NCBI RefSeq assembly: GCF_903166545.1
Contig: NZ_CAESCH010000001.1
Location: forward strand, 748,001-812,000
Length of the DNA stretch: 64,000 nt
Source: Metabacillus schmidteae
GTDB taxonomy: Bacteria > Bacillota > Bacilli > Bacillales > Bacillaceae
Reading direction: 5' to 3'
Part shown: in pieces, positions 33,980 to 42,312 of the stretch
Layout of the letters: each line of letters starts with the position of its first letter
Position numbering within the stretch: position 1 is the first letter of the stretch
Notes under the pieces: generated by a model
Databases searched by the model: none
What the model was told of the DNA's origin: nothing
What the model saw: only the letters and a program-made list of their open reading frames with translations
Position numbers and translations under genes: made by a program

Positions 33980-34111
33980 TTACTTGGAATGTTTTTCAAG
34001 TAGATTAGCTAAAAAATGTTTTTTATAGCTTTCGAGTTTTCTCTCTTCATGACGGCGAACACCAAGCTTTTTCAGTTCGTTTACATACCATCCTTTGCTT
34101 CCGCAATGCAT
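33980..34111 (-). CDS. yflJ: YflJ-like DUF2639 small protein
   Basis: 43 residues starting MHCGSKGWYVNELKK. The SKGWYV-ELKK-G-R segment followed by RKLESYK is the DUF2639 pattern of B. subtilis YflJ. AAAGGGTGAT lies upstream of the ATG. In B. subtilis yflJ lies close to the nos gene (yflM), and here it is separated from nos only by a repeat and an insertion sequence, which supports the call. Function unknown. Confidence 0.75.
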   Translation of the reverse strand: MHCGSKGWYVNELKKLGVRRHEERKLESYKKHFLANLLEKHSK

Positions 34112-34347
34112 TGAAATCACCCTTTCAGCTTATTTTTAAGAAAAAACTTATCCATATCCCAAGCAATCAGGACAAAAATAGCCTCTATTCCAAAATTGGA
34201 ACAGAAGCTATGTTAAGTTTTGTGGTGCCATTGTAACATCCATAAAAAGCTGTGAAAAGGGGTTGATTTTTAACGTACATATTAAAAACGCTCTATGGAG
34301 GGACTTGAGGAAGAAAAAATTTTCTTGAAAACTCACTTATTTTCTCT

Positions 34348-35622
34348 TTAACTCACTTCAACCTGCTTCACTTTTGCTTCTGCCTTTTGAAACATCACAT
34401 TATATAAAAAACCGCTAAAGAAGGCGAATGCTCCTAAAATGATAAATGTAACTTGGTAACCAAACCATAATGACATTGGAATGGCAATTGGTGCAATCGT
34501 TCTGCCGATCGTATAACGCAGACTCGCGGCAGCGAAATATTGCCCTCTCATATGCTCCGGAGCAAGCTTTGACACAAATGTTTGCTGCATTCCGGCTGTC
34601 ATGAGCTCTGCAAGAGTAAAGATCGCCATAGCAAAGATAAATAACCAAATAGACTCTGTAAAACCAAAAACAAGCATAGAAATTCCATAAACAATAGAAG
34701 AGAGGATAAATACATTTCTTTCTTTATATTTCGTCATCAACTTTGTGATGATAATAGTAAATAAGGCAACAAGGAATCCATTTTCAGATAAAATAACACC
34801 AAAAGCCTGCTCACCATTAAGGGTTAGTGACCAATTGCCAATTGAAAGCAACTCTTGTTGATAGATTATATCTGTAATGTAAACGGGTAGAATCATATCT
34901 AATTGCATAAAAGTAAGAGCAACAAGAACTCCTGCTATGATATAGAGCAAGAATGTTTTGTCACGAAAAATAATTTGATAATCTCGAACTTGTTTAACGA
35001 TCGAGCTGTACCATTTCGCTGCTTGTTCATTTTCATCTGATTTGTAGGCGGGGGCAGTTTCTCTTGTTTGTTTTGCTAGTAAAAGAGAAAGGATGATACA
35101 GACAATCCCGGACAATACTAATACTTCAAAAGGATGATCAACATAGAATATAGCTCCTAAGATAGGACCAATGACAACAGCTATATTAATAGATGTATAG
35201 AAGACGGCAAAAACACTGCTTCGATGCTTTTCTTCCACAACATCAGCAACCATTGCCTGTGAGGCCGGCCAATAGAAGGCACCGAAAACACCTGCAAAAG
35301 TAAAACAGATAAAACCTAAAAGTGGTAATTGGAGCCAAGGAGAATTCGAGAAGGCAAAAAGAATGAATGATATTCCTTGACCAAACGATGCAAGGACCAT
35401 CATTGTTTTTCTGCCAAAACGATCAGCGAAGTATCCACCCATTAAGTTTGCAAGAACAGAGAACACCTGCGATATAATAAGAATGAGACCAGCCTTTTCT
35501 TTACCAAACTCAGTGGCAAAATAAATAGTTAAAAACGGAAAGAACATCCAATAGGTGATGTTCATTAATGCTTCACCAAACAAACGAATTTTAAGGTTTG
35601 TATCCCAGTCTTTAATTCTCAT
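34348..35622 (-). CDS. MFS transporter, DHA1-type
   Basis: A 424-residue protein with about twelve transmembrane segments. GGYFADRFGRKTMM is the MFS loop 2-3 motif and YWPASQAMVADVV the motif-C-like region of drug antiporters. GAGG lies 10 bp before the ATG. It resembles Bacillus multidrug exporters of the YttB/MDR type; the substrate is unknown. It diverges from the yflB-like gene across a 108-bp gap. No clear terminator follows. Confidence 0.85.
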   Translation of the reverse strand: MRIKDWDTNLKIRLFGEALMNITYWMFFPFLTIYFATEFGKEKAGLILIISQVFSVLANLMGGYFADRFGRKTMMVLASFGQGISFILFAFSNSPWLQLPLLGFICFTFAGVFGAFYWPASQAMVADVVEEKHRSSVFAVFYTSINIAVVIGPILGAIFYVDHPFEVLVLSGIVCIILSLLLAKQTRETAPAYKSDENEQAAKWYSSIVKQVRDYQIIFRDKTFLLYIIAGVLVALTFMQLDMILPVYITDIIYQQELLSIGNWSLTLNGEQAFGVILSENGFLVALFTIIITKLMTKYKERNVFILSSIVYGISMLVFGFTESIWLFIFAMAIFTLAELMTAGMQQTFVSKLAPEHMRGQYFAAASLRYTIGRTIAPIAIPMSLWFGYQVTFIILGAFAFFSGFLYNVMFQKAEAKVKQVEVS

Positions 35623-35730
35623 TTTTGAAACCTCAATTCTTTATTTATACGTTCTCATCATACTCTTTAGGGACACGAAATACAACGAGTATTTAGTATT
35701 TTACAAAAATAATAAACAAGGAGTGAAAAC

Positions 35731-36102
35731 ATGGATCTTTTCTCAATTATTGCAGAGGATAAAATAAAAAAAGCGATTCAAGATGGTGAATTTGACAACC
35801 TTCCCGGTCAAGGAAAACCATTGAAATTAGATGATATGTCACATATTCCTGAAGAATTACGTGTAGCATACAAAGTACTGAAAAATTCAAATATGCTTGA
35901 TGATGTTGAACAACTAAAAAAAGAAATCAGCACCATCGAAGACCTGCTTCTTGCCTGTGATGATTTAAAAGAGACTCAAGTTTTAGAACAGAAAAAACGG
36001 GAAAAGCAATTACGAGTGGAGACATTAATGAAAAAGAGAAATCCATTCAACTCATCGGCTTCATCATTTTATAAAAATAAGATTTTGGATCGGTTTAAAT
36101 AA
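35731..36102 (+). CDS. yflB: DUF1992 protein, YflB-like
   Basis: A 123-residue protein. LFSIIAEDKIKKAIQDGEFDNLPGQGKPLKLDD is the whole DUF1992 (DnaJ-C28-like) signature compressed into the N-terminus, after which comes a Lys/Glu-rich helical region. Length matches B. subtilis YflB. AAGGAGTG lies 8 bp before the ATG. The family is shared with mitochondrial DNAJC28, but its role in bacteria is not known to me. Confidence 0.82.
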   Translation: MDLFSIIAEDKIKKAIQDGEFDNLPGQGKPLKLDDMSHIPEELRVAYKVLKNSNMLDDVEQLKKEISTIEDLLLACDDLKETQVLEQKKREKQLRVETLMKKRNPFNSSASSFYKNKILDRFK

Positions 36103-36177
36103 AGGCCTTGCGAGGATTTTATTACTTGTTTATAAAAGGTATTGTATTTAACAAAGTTCTATGGAAAAACAATGTTT

Positions 36178-36309
36178 AGGTTGATTGAAGCGGAAGGTGC
36201 GAGACTCCTGTGGGAGTAGCGGGACAGGTGAGATCCCGCAGGCGCTTGCGCCGAGGAAGCTCACCGCCCGCCCCACGGAAAGCGAGCATCCTGGAGCTGC
36301 AATCAACCT
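36178..36309. repeat. GC-rich palindromic intergenic repeat, copy 2
   Basis: Ends in exact 10-bp inverted repeats (AGGTTGATTG and CAATCAACCT). Inside, GCGGG-ACA-GGTGAG pairs with CTCACC-G-CCCGC, and a central GGCGC-TT-GCGCC hairpin forms the tip. It is 132 bp long and about 85-90% identical to the copy at 44446. It fills most of the 377-bp gap between the yflB-like gene and the lipoprotein gene; nothing else is recognised in that gap. Confidence 0.88.
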
Positions 36310-36479
36310 TGCACCATACTTATTACTTTAGCAGCAAAAAAGGTAGTAATTAGGAGACTTTCTTAGTTTGAAACAACTCCAACATTTAGGAAATCAGTGC
36401 TATTTTTCAAAAAAAAGGTAATAAATTTCCCAAAAGTCGTGCAAAATGGACAATACAACACAAACAGAGGAGGGCTAAG

Positions 36480-37130
36480 ATGAAAAAAACCATTTCTGCT
36501 TTTATTCTTATTGGCCTTATTCTCATGTCAGGCTGCCAACAAACAACAGAAGAGCAACCTGAACGGGCAGAAGAGCCAAAAGAAACAAACCCGGAACAAG
36601 AAAAGAACGAAGACACTCAGGAAAAATCTGAGGAAGAACTTGAACAAGAAACGGCTGATAAAGTAATCTCCCTCATAAAAGCCAAAGATGTTGAAGAACT
36701 CACAAACTATGTTCATCAAGAAAAAGGTGTGTTGTTCTCTCCATACGCTCATATTGAAAAAGATGCAATCACGGTTAAGAAAGACGAAATAGCCAACACT
36801 TTTAAATCCCAGGACAAGCTGACATGGGGCACACGGGATGGAAGTGGAGAACCTATTGAGTTAACACCAATTGAATATTACAATGAGTTTATTTATGATG
36901 CTAATTACGCTGAAGCAGACGAAGTGGTACTTAATCCAACAGAACCAAGGGGAAATACAATTAAAAATATTGATGAAGTTTTCCCTGATACTCATGTGGT
37001 CGAATATTACGTCAAGGGAACAGAAGAAAATGGCAATATGGACTGGAAAGCATTAAACCTTGTCTTTGAAAAAGATCAAACAGGTGAATGGAAGCTTGTT
37101 GCCGTCGTTCATGATCAATGGACAATTTAA
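36480..37130 (+). CDS. lipoprotein of unknown function
   Basis: 216 residues. The signal peptide ends in a lipobox LMSGC with the lipid-modified Cys at residue 19. A Glu/Lys-rich, disordered linker (~20-58) leads to a folded domain of ~155 residues resembling NTF2-like secreted Bacillus lipoproteins, with VVEYYVKGT and LVFEKDQTGEWKLVAVVHDQWTI strands at the end. GGAGGG lies 7 bp before the ATG. Monocistronic. Confidence 0.75.
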   Translation: MKKTISAFILIGLILMSGCQQTTEEQPERAEEPKETNPEQEKNEDTQEKSEEELEQETADKVISLIKAKDVEELTNYVHQEKGVLFSPYAHIEKDAITVKKDEIANTFKSQDKLTWGTRDGSGEPIELTPIEYYNEFIYDANYAEADEVVLNPTEPRGNTIKNIDEVFPDTHVVEYYVKGTEENGNMDWKALNLVFEKDQTGEWKLVAVVHDQWTI

Positions 37131-37138
37131 TAAACTCC

Positions 37139-37172
37139 CGAGGACCTTCACTAAGTGTGAGGGTCTTTTTGA
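37139..37172 (+). terminator. terminator of the lipoprotein gene
   Basis: GAGGACCTTCAC pairs with GTGAGGGTCTTT around TAAGT, followed by T-rich DNA. Confidence 0.75.
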
Positions 37173-37199
37173 TTGTCTAACTTATAATTAGTTCTCACA

Positions 37200-37240
37200 C
37201 CTTCTAGGCTTTTTAATAAAATATTAAAAAGCCTAGAAGG
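37200..37240 (+). promoter_or_regulatory. perfect 18-bp hairpin abutting the hydrolase ribosome binding site
   Basis: CCTTCTAGGCTTTTTAAT and ATTAAAAAGCCTAGAAGG are exact complements around AAAAT. The 3' arm ends in AGAAGG, 12 bp before the start, and no T tract follows, so it is not a standard terminator. It may limit access of ribosomes to the hydrolase gene. Confidence 0.6.
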
Positions 37241-37252
37241 GAAGAGAAGTTG

Positions 37253-38176
37253 ATGTGGCATTTGATCTTATGGATTGTGTTTGGTTCTTTGTTGCTACTT
37301 TCAATTGGTATTGGTCTGATAAGCCGGCTGCTTCTTTCGCCAAAAAAGGTACCTTATGAAAAAACATATAAGCTTGGCATCCAAAAAGGGGAAATAGATG
37401 ATCGCTTGTTTCAAGAGAAGAAAAAAGAAGAGCTTTTTATTCCATCTTATTATGGTTATAAGCTCCATGGCATGCTGTTTCCAGTGGAAAATAGCAGGAA
37501 AGTAATGATTATTGCCCATGGTATAAAATGGTCATTATTTGGGAGTTTTAAATATGTAGAAATGTTCCAAAAAAGGGGCTATAGTGTTCTGTTGTGTGAT
37601 CATAGATTCCATGGATTAAGCGGAGGGAAATACACCTCATTTGGTTATTATGAAAAAGACGACTTAAAAGCATGGATCGATTACATTTTCTCAAGAATGG
37701 GCGAAGGTGTTATTATCGGGTTGTTAGGTGAATCACTAGGAGCGGCCTCAGCTTTGGAGGCAAGCAAACGTGATCATCGTGTGAAGTTTTGTATTGCGGA
37801 CTGTGCCTTCAGTGACTTTTCAACACTGTTACGTATAAGGCTGAAACTGGACTTCAAGCTACGGTTATTTCCGATTATTGATTTAGTCAGCCTCATTATT
37901 AAGCTTAGACATGGCTGGAGCTTTCCTGAAATCTCTCCTATAAAAGGCTTGGAAAAAACCAAAACACCTATATTGTTTATACACGGAAAAGAGGATCGTT
38001 TTATTCCTTTGCAAATGACTGTAGATATGTTTAAACGAAAAAGGGAAAATAAAAAGCTATACCTAGTACCACGTGCCGGTCATGCAGAAGCATTTAATGT
38101 TGATCCAAAAGGGTATGAAAAGAGGGTTATTGATTTTATTAAAGAAATAGAAGGTGTAAAAGCCAACTTATGTTAA
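37253..38176 (+). CDS. alpha/beta hydrolase, YqkD-like
   Basis: About 307 residues, with one N-terminal transmembrane anchor (residues ~4-22). The catalytic triad is visible: nucleophile Ser in GLLGESLGAAS, acid in FIHGKEDRFIP, and His in PRAGHAEAF. IIAHGIKWS forms the oxyanion region. Length and motifs match B. subtilis YqkD, a membrane-attached hydrolase of unknown substrate. ATG 37253 is preferred over TTG 37250. Followed by a terminator. Confidence 0.85.
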   Translation: MWHLILWIVFGSLLLLSIGIGLISRLLLSPKKVPYEKTYKLGIQKGEIDDRLFQEKKKEELFIPSYYGYKLHGMLFPVENSRKVMIIAHGIKWSLFGSFKYVEMFQKRGYSVLLCDHRFHGLSGGKYTSFGYYEKDDLKAWIDYIFSRMGEGVIIGLLGESLGAASALEASKRDHRVKFCIADCAFSDFSTLLRIRLKLDFKLRLFPIIDLVSLIIKLRHGWSFPEISPIKGLEKTKTPILFIHGKEDRFIPLQMTVDMFKRKRENKKLYLVPRAGHAEAFNVDPKGYEKRVIDFIKEIEGVKANLC

Positions 38177-38224
38177 TAAAGGGTTCCGTTTTCGGGTGCA
38201 TTCCTACTAAATGATACAAGAATT

Positions 38225-38252
38225 GACGTATGAATTGGCATACGTCTTTTTC
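38225..38252 (+). terminator. terminator of the hydrolase gene
   Basis: GACGTATG and CATACGTC pair around AATTGG and T5 follows. Confidence 0.85.
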
Positions 38253-38304
38253 CTTATTTATCAACGTTTAGTGCAATTTTATTGAGGGATCAAGAGGGTC
38301 TGCC

Positions 38305-38545
38305 TAATCGGTTGGGGAGATAAGGTAATTAGACGGAGAAAATCCCCTTATTTAATTAATTATTATTAAAAAAGCATAAATAGACGGAGAGATTCCGCCT
38401 ATTAACTCGAAAAATGCAAAATAGGGAGATATTGCTTTGCTTAATCGGAAAACCTCCCCTTATTTACCCCTAAACAAGTTCCATTCTGCATCTAACCGGA
38501 AAATCTCCGCTTATTTTCCTTTTGCTGGTTACTAGATTCAGGACA
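38305..38545. repeat. long dispersed intergenic repeat, copy A
   Basis: About 240 bp, homologous along its length to 62552-62810. It contains four units of the form TA(G/A)(A/C)CGGA-A-rich-TCC(C/G)C-TTATT starting at 38330, 38381, 38442 and 38493, spaced 51, 61 and 51 bp; each can fold as a mini-hairpin CGGA/TCCG. Non-coding in all frames. It occupies the 400-bp gap between convergent genes (hydrolase and oppF-like), after the hydrolase terminator. Confidence 0.8.
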
Positions 38546-38576
38546 AGACATTATAAGTTGGCTTAAAATTATTTGC

Positions 38577-39380
38577 CTAACCCAAGTTCCATTCCTCATG
38601 TAGCTTCGGTACATCTGAGATGAGCTGCTGGGTATATGGATGCTGTGGATTTATTAGAACCTGGTCAGCATTGCCCTGCTCAACAATTTTTCCTTTTTCC
38701 ATAATGTAAAGAGTGTCACTTACATAATAGGCTAATCCTACATCATGTGTAATAAAAATAATCGTCATATCATTTTCATCTCTTAGCTTTAGTAACATAT
38801 CTAAAATGGTAGAGCGGGAGCATGCATCAACCATCGATGTTGGCTCATCAGCCAGCAGTACCTTTGGGTGAAGCAGAAAAATTCTCGCAATCATCAGTCG
38901 TTGCATTTGTCCGCCGGAAAGTTCAAACGGATATTTATTATACAATTCCTCAAACTTAAGATTGACGAATGTACAGGCCTCTTTCATCTTTTCGAAACGT
39001 TCTTCTTTTGAGAGCTTTAGTCCTTGCAAATCTATACAGTCGTTTAATAACTTTTCAACCTTGTGAAATAAGTTAAAGGATGAAAAAGGATCTTGGAAAA
39101 TAGCTTGGATATCTTGCCAATAGGCTTTTCGATCACGATGACTTTTTAGTTTGCGGGGCTGACCTTTATAGGTGATTTCTCCACTTGTTTCTTTTAATAA
39201 ACCCATAACAATTTTAGCAAGTGTGGTTTTTCCGCTCCCACTTTCACCAACTATTGAAATAATTTCACCGCGGTGGAAGGCAAAATTGACAGAATCAACG
39301 GCGGTATTTTTGTTTTTACCATACCCGAAGACTTTGGTAATATTATTACCGCTAATTAATATCTCCTGTTCAGGCTTCAT
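38577..39380 (-). CDS. Opp-type ABC importer ATP-binding protein (OppF-like)
   Basis: A 267-residue ATPase: Walker [10 protein letters not shown], signature LSGGQMQRL, Walker [13 protein letters not shown]. The start overlaps the preceding ATPase by 11 bp, with AAGGAG upstream. Last gene of a five-gene operon read from 44115 to 38577. Together with the OppD-like subunit it drives the importer whose binding protein is at 42313. No convincing terminator follows before the repeat. Confidence 0.88.
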   Translation of the reverse strand: MKPEQEILISGNNITKVFGYGKNKNTAVDSVNFAFHRGEIISIVGESGSGKTTLAKIVMGLLKETSGEITYKGQPRKLKSHRDRKAYWQDIQAIFQDPFSSFNLFHKVEKLLNDCIDLQGLKLSKEERFEKMKEACTFVNLKFEELYNKYPFELSGGQMQRLMIARIFLLHPKVLLADEPTSMVDACSRSTILDMLLKLRDENDMTIIFITHDVGLAYYVSDTLYIMEKGKIVEQGNADQVLINPQHPYTQQLISDVPKLHEEWNLG

Positions 39381-40377
39381 TTGCGTACCACTCCTTTAAT
39401 GTTTCACTGTCAATTCGACAACGATACAAACGGTCACCTACATGCTGGGTAGTGACTTTGCTGCTCTTACATTCATCGGTCGTGTAGGAGCATCTGTCTG
39501 CAAATCGGCAGCCTTGTATTTTCTTTTTTAAGTTCGGTGGTGCACCTGGAATGGCTGCTAATTTATGTTCTTTCATTCCGGACTCAGGCACAATGATGGA
39601 GCCCATCAGCTTTTTTGTATATGGATGAATCGGATTGAAGATGACGTCTTCAGCCTTTCCGCGTTCGACAATTTCTCCTGCATACATGACCATGATCTCA
39701 TCTGTGACATGATAAAGTAATGGTAGTTCGTGTGTGATAAAGACTAATGATCGGATGAACTTTTTATCTAATAAATCTTTTAATAGCTTGATCACGACTT
39801 TTTGTGACGTAACATCAAGGGCAGAGGTTGGTTCATCTGCAATGAGAACCTTAGGGTTTAAAATTGTGGAGATCGCAATAACCGTTCTTTGTTTCATACC
39901 ACCGGATAATTCATTGGGATACGAATTTAACACTTTAGAAGATAAATTTAATGTCTCAAATCGTTCAGCAGCCATTTCATAAACCTGTTTTTTTGATAAT
40001 TCCGGGCGATGCTCTTTCATAATATCTTCGATGAATTGAATGACTTTAATTGTTGGATTTAGTGCATTCATTGCTGCTTGGGGAATATATGCGATTTCCC
40101 TGCCTAATACCTGCTTTCTAAGCTTCTCTTTTTCCAGCTTCATAATATCAACATCATTGATGGAAATGGATCCGCTTCCAAAATGGAGTGGAGGAAAATA
40201 AAATCCCATTAAACTTAGAGCTAATGTTGACTTTCCACAGCCTGATTCACCGGCAATTCCGATCGTTTTTCCATCCTCAAGATGAAAATCAACGCCATCC
40301 ACAGCAAAGACTTTCTCTTTTAATCTCGTTTTATAGTAGGTTTTTAGATCTTTTACTTCTAAAATATTTTTACTCAT
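39370..40377 (-). CDS. Opp-type ABC importer ATP-binding protein (OppD-like)
   Basis: A 335-residue ATPase: Walker [10 protein letters not shown], signature LSGGMKQRT, Walker [13 protein letters not shown]. It carries the OppD-type C-terminal extension with [19 protein letters not shown] and a further Cys, a region that binds an iron-sulfur cluster in some members. AAGGAGC lies 8 bp before the ATG. It lies 5 bp after the permease gene. Confidence 0.9.
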   Translation of the reverse strand: MSKNILEVKDLKTYYKTRLKEKVFAVDGVDFHLEDGKTIGIAGESGCGKSTLALSLMGFYFPPLHFGSGSISINDVDIMKLEKEKLRKQVLGREIAYIPQAAMNALNPTIKVIQFIEDIMKEHRPELSKKQVYEMAAERFETLNLSSKVLNSYPNELSGGMKQRTVIAISTILNPKVLIADEPTSALDVTSQKVVIKLLKDLLDKKFIRSLVFITHELPLLYHVTDEIMVMYAGEIVERGKAEDVIFNPIHPYTKKLMGSIIVPESGMKEHKLAAIPGAPPNLKKKIQGCRFADRCSYTTDECKSSKVTTQHVGDRLYRCRIDSETLKEWYANEA

Positions 40378-40382
40378 TTATC

Positions 40383-41219
40383 TTAGCTCCTTATCTTAGG
40401 ATTGAAGATTTCATCCATACCTGTGTTCATCAAATAAAGGGAGAATGTGATAATCGCAATGGAAATCGCTGCTGGTATAAACGCCCACCATGCACCCGAA
40501 ACAGGAGCTTCAAATGTTAAAGCCCAGTTCATAATAATTCCAAGGGATATCGTATTATAAGGTCCTAAACCAAGCATGGAAATGGAGGCTTCTGATAGAA
40601 TTCCTGATGCTGTTTGCAGCACAAATGCCATTACAACATAAGACATAATATAGGGAAGAATCTCAAAAGTAATAATTCTTGGTGTACTGTGACCTGATAT
40701 TTTAGCGATATTTACATGGTCTCTGTTTCGTAGGGAAGAGGTTTGTGCCCTTACCGCACGAGCTGTCCACGGCCAGCTTGTAATCCCGATCACAATTGCG
40801 GTAATTAATGTACTCCTTGAGTCAATGCTTACCGAAATTAAGATTAAAACGATAAAAGAAGGGATAACAATGAAAATATTTGTTACCGCTGTCAAAATAT
40901 CATCAACAATCCCACCGATGTAGCCTGCTGACAATCCGATAATTAAACCTATGACGGTTGCACTTAAGCCGGCAACTAAACCTACAAAAATGGAGGTTTT
41001 AATACCGTGAACAAGCTCCAAAAATAGGTCTCTACCAAAGTTATCTGAGCCTAATAGCAATTCAGCACTTGGAGGTTGAAACGCTAATGCCACCATTTCT
41101 GTCGGATCGCTAGTATTAATTAATGGATAAATCGTGACAAAAGCAAGCATCAAAAGAAAGGTAATGGCACCAATGAGAAATTTAGGGGAGCGAATTAATA
41201 TTTGAAAAGAACTATTCAT
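40383..41219 (-). CDS. Opp-type ABC importer permease (OppC-like)
   Basis: About 278 residues with six transmembrane segments. The ATG at 41219 lies just one base past the upstream permease stop and behind GGAGG, so it is preferred over the longer frame. [14 protein letters not shown] and [16 protein letters not shown] loops match BPD_transp_1 permeases (EAA loop: [19 protein letters not shown]). It pairs with the OppB-like protein in the membrane. Confidence 0.88.
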   Translation of the reverse strand: MNSSFQILIRSPKFLIGAITFLLMLAFVTIYPLINTSDPTEMVALAFQPPSAELLLGSDNFGRDLFLELVHGIKTSIFVGLVAGLSATVIGLIIGLSAGYIGGIVDDILTAVTNIFIVIPSFIVLILISVSIDSRSTLITAIVIGITSWPWTARAVRAQTSSLRNRDHVNIAKISGHSTPRIITFEILPYIMSYVVMAFVLQTASGILSEASISMLGLGPYNTISLGIIMNWALTFEAPVSGAWWAFIPAAISIAIITFSLYLMNTGMDEIFNPKIRS

Positions 41220-41220
41220 A

Positions 41221-42231
41221 TTATTCTTCCTCCATTTGTGTCGCTTTAATTCTTGGATCAACTAAGCCGTAGATGATTTCAATTGTAAAGTTCGCTAAAA
41301 GAACAGAAATGGCAATTAAGAGAGTTGCACCTGAGATAAGCGGGTAATCCAGTTGGCGAATGGCTGTAAATAGCCATGTTCCAATGCCGGGATAACTAAA
41401 GACAATTTCTGTGATTAAAGATCCGCCGATCATTGTACCAATTGATAAAGCTAGACCTGTAATTTGGGGAAGCATCGCGTTTTTAAATACATATCTAGCA
41501 ATCGTTGAATCTTTTATTCCTAATAATTTACTATATAGCACATAATCTGTGTTTAATTCATAGATTGACATCTCCCTCATTCCGATAGCTTGACCACCAA
41601 TTGTGACTAAAACAATTGATAGGAAGGGGAGGAAGTGATGACTTATCACAGATCCGATAAATTCAAAACTTAAGTTTGGCGTCATTTGATAATTATATCC
41701 ACCAGATGTAGGGAACCAATTAAGAGTTAAGCCAAAGATGTACAGCATAATGATTGCTAAGATAAAAAATGGAATCGAGTTAATAAATAAGAAGGTTGGG
41801 AAAAGTACTTTATCGAATACACCTTTTTTATAAGCGGCAATAGCTCCAAGTGCATTACCGATAATCCAGCCAACCAGAATGGCAGGCAGCTGTAATGCTA
41901 AAGTCCAAGGTACAGCTGATGCAAGAATGGAAGTAACTGGTGTTGGATAAAGACCAAATGATGTTCCTAAATCCCCCTTCATCAGATTCCCTAAATAAAT
42001 AAAAAATTGCTGCCATAATGGCTTATCAATTCCGAACTCTTCAGCAAATGTATCATACACTTTTTTTATCGAATCACTGTCTGTCATTCCTTGTGTCATT
42101 TGGCCTGCGATCACACTAACCGGGTTACCATCGATGAGTCTTGGTAATAGAAAGTTTAATGCTACGGCAATAAATAAGGTCACTAAATACCAGAGGGACT
42201 TTTTAAAGAAAAATTTCCGATACGCGTTCAT
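41221..42231 (-). CDS. Opp-type ABC importer permease (OppB-like)
   Basis: A 336-residue permease. The N-terminal [14 protein letters not shown] and the [25 protein letters not shown] region are OppB features. GGGGGTG precedes the ATG at about 10 bp. First gene after the binding protein, from which it is separated by a 81-bp gap holding a GC-rich stem-loop. Confidence 0.88.
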   Translation of the reverse strand: MNAYRKFFFKKSLWYLVTLFIAVALNFLLPRLIDGNPVSVIAGQMTQGMTDSDSIKKVYDTFAEEFGIDKPLWQQFFIYLGNLMKGDLGTSFGLYPTPVTSILASAVPWTLALQLPAILVGWIIGNALGAIAAYKKGVFDKVLFPTFLFINSIPFFILAIIMLYIFGLTLNWFPTSGGYNYQMTPNLSFEFIGSVISHHFLPFLSIVLVTIGGQAIGMREMSIYELNTDYVLYSKLLGIKDSTIARYVFKNAMLPQITGLALSIGTMIGGSLITEIVFSYPGIGTWLFTAIRQLDYPLISGATLLIAISVLLANFTIEIIYGLVDPRIKATQMEEE

Positions 42232-42266
42232 ATATGTTCTACACCCCCATTAAAAATGTTTTATTT
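42232..42266 (-). promoter_or_regulatory. ribosome binding region of the OppB-like permease
   Basis: GGGGGTGT lies ~10 bp before the ATG at 42231, an unusual G-rich Shine-Dalgarno with long spacing. Confidence 0.4.
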
Positions 42267-42304
42267 GAAGAAGAAAGGGGGAAATCCCCCAATTCTCCTT
42301 CTTA
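42267..42304 (-). other. stem-loop between binding-protein and permease genes
   Basis: GGGGG-AAAT-CCCCC with outer AAGAAGAA/TTCTCCTTCTT arms. With no T tract it is more likely an mRNA stabiliser or attenuator that favours high levels of the binding protein than a full terminator. Confidence 0.5.
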
Positions 42305-42312
42305 TACAGGAA

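Noticed and set aside
38177..38576. Regular repeat units at 38.3 kb as a CRISPR array
   Set aside because: Units are ~23 bp, degenerate, only four, with unequal gaps, no cas genes nearby, and the same 'spacers' recur in the second copy.
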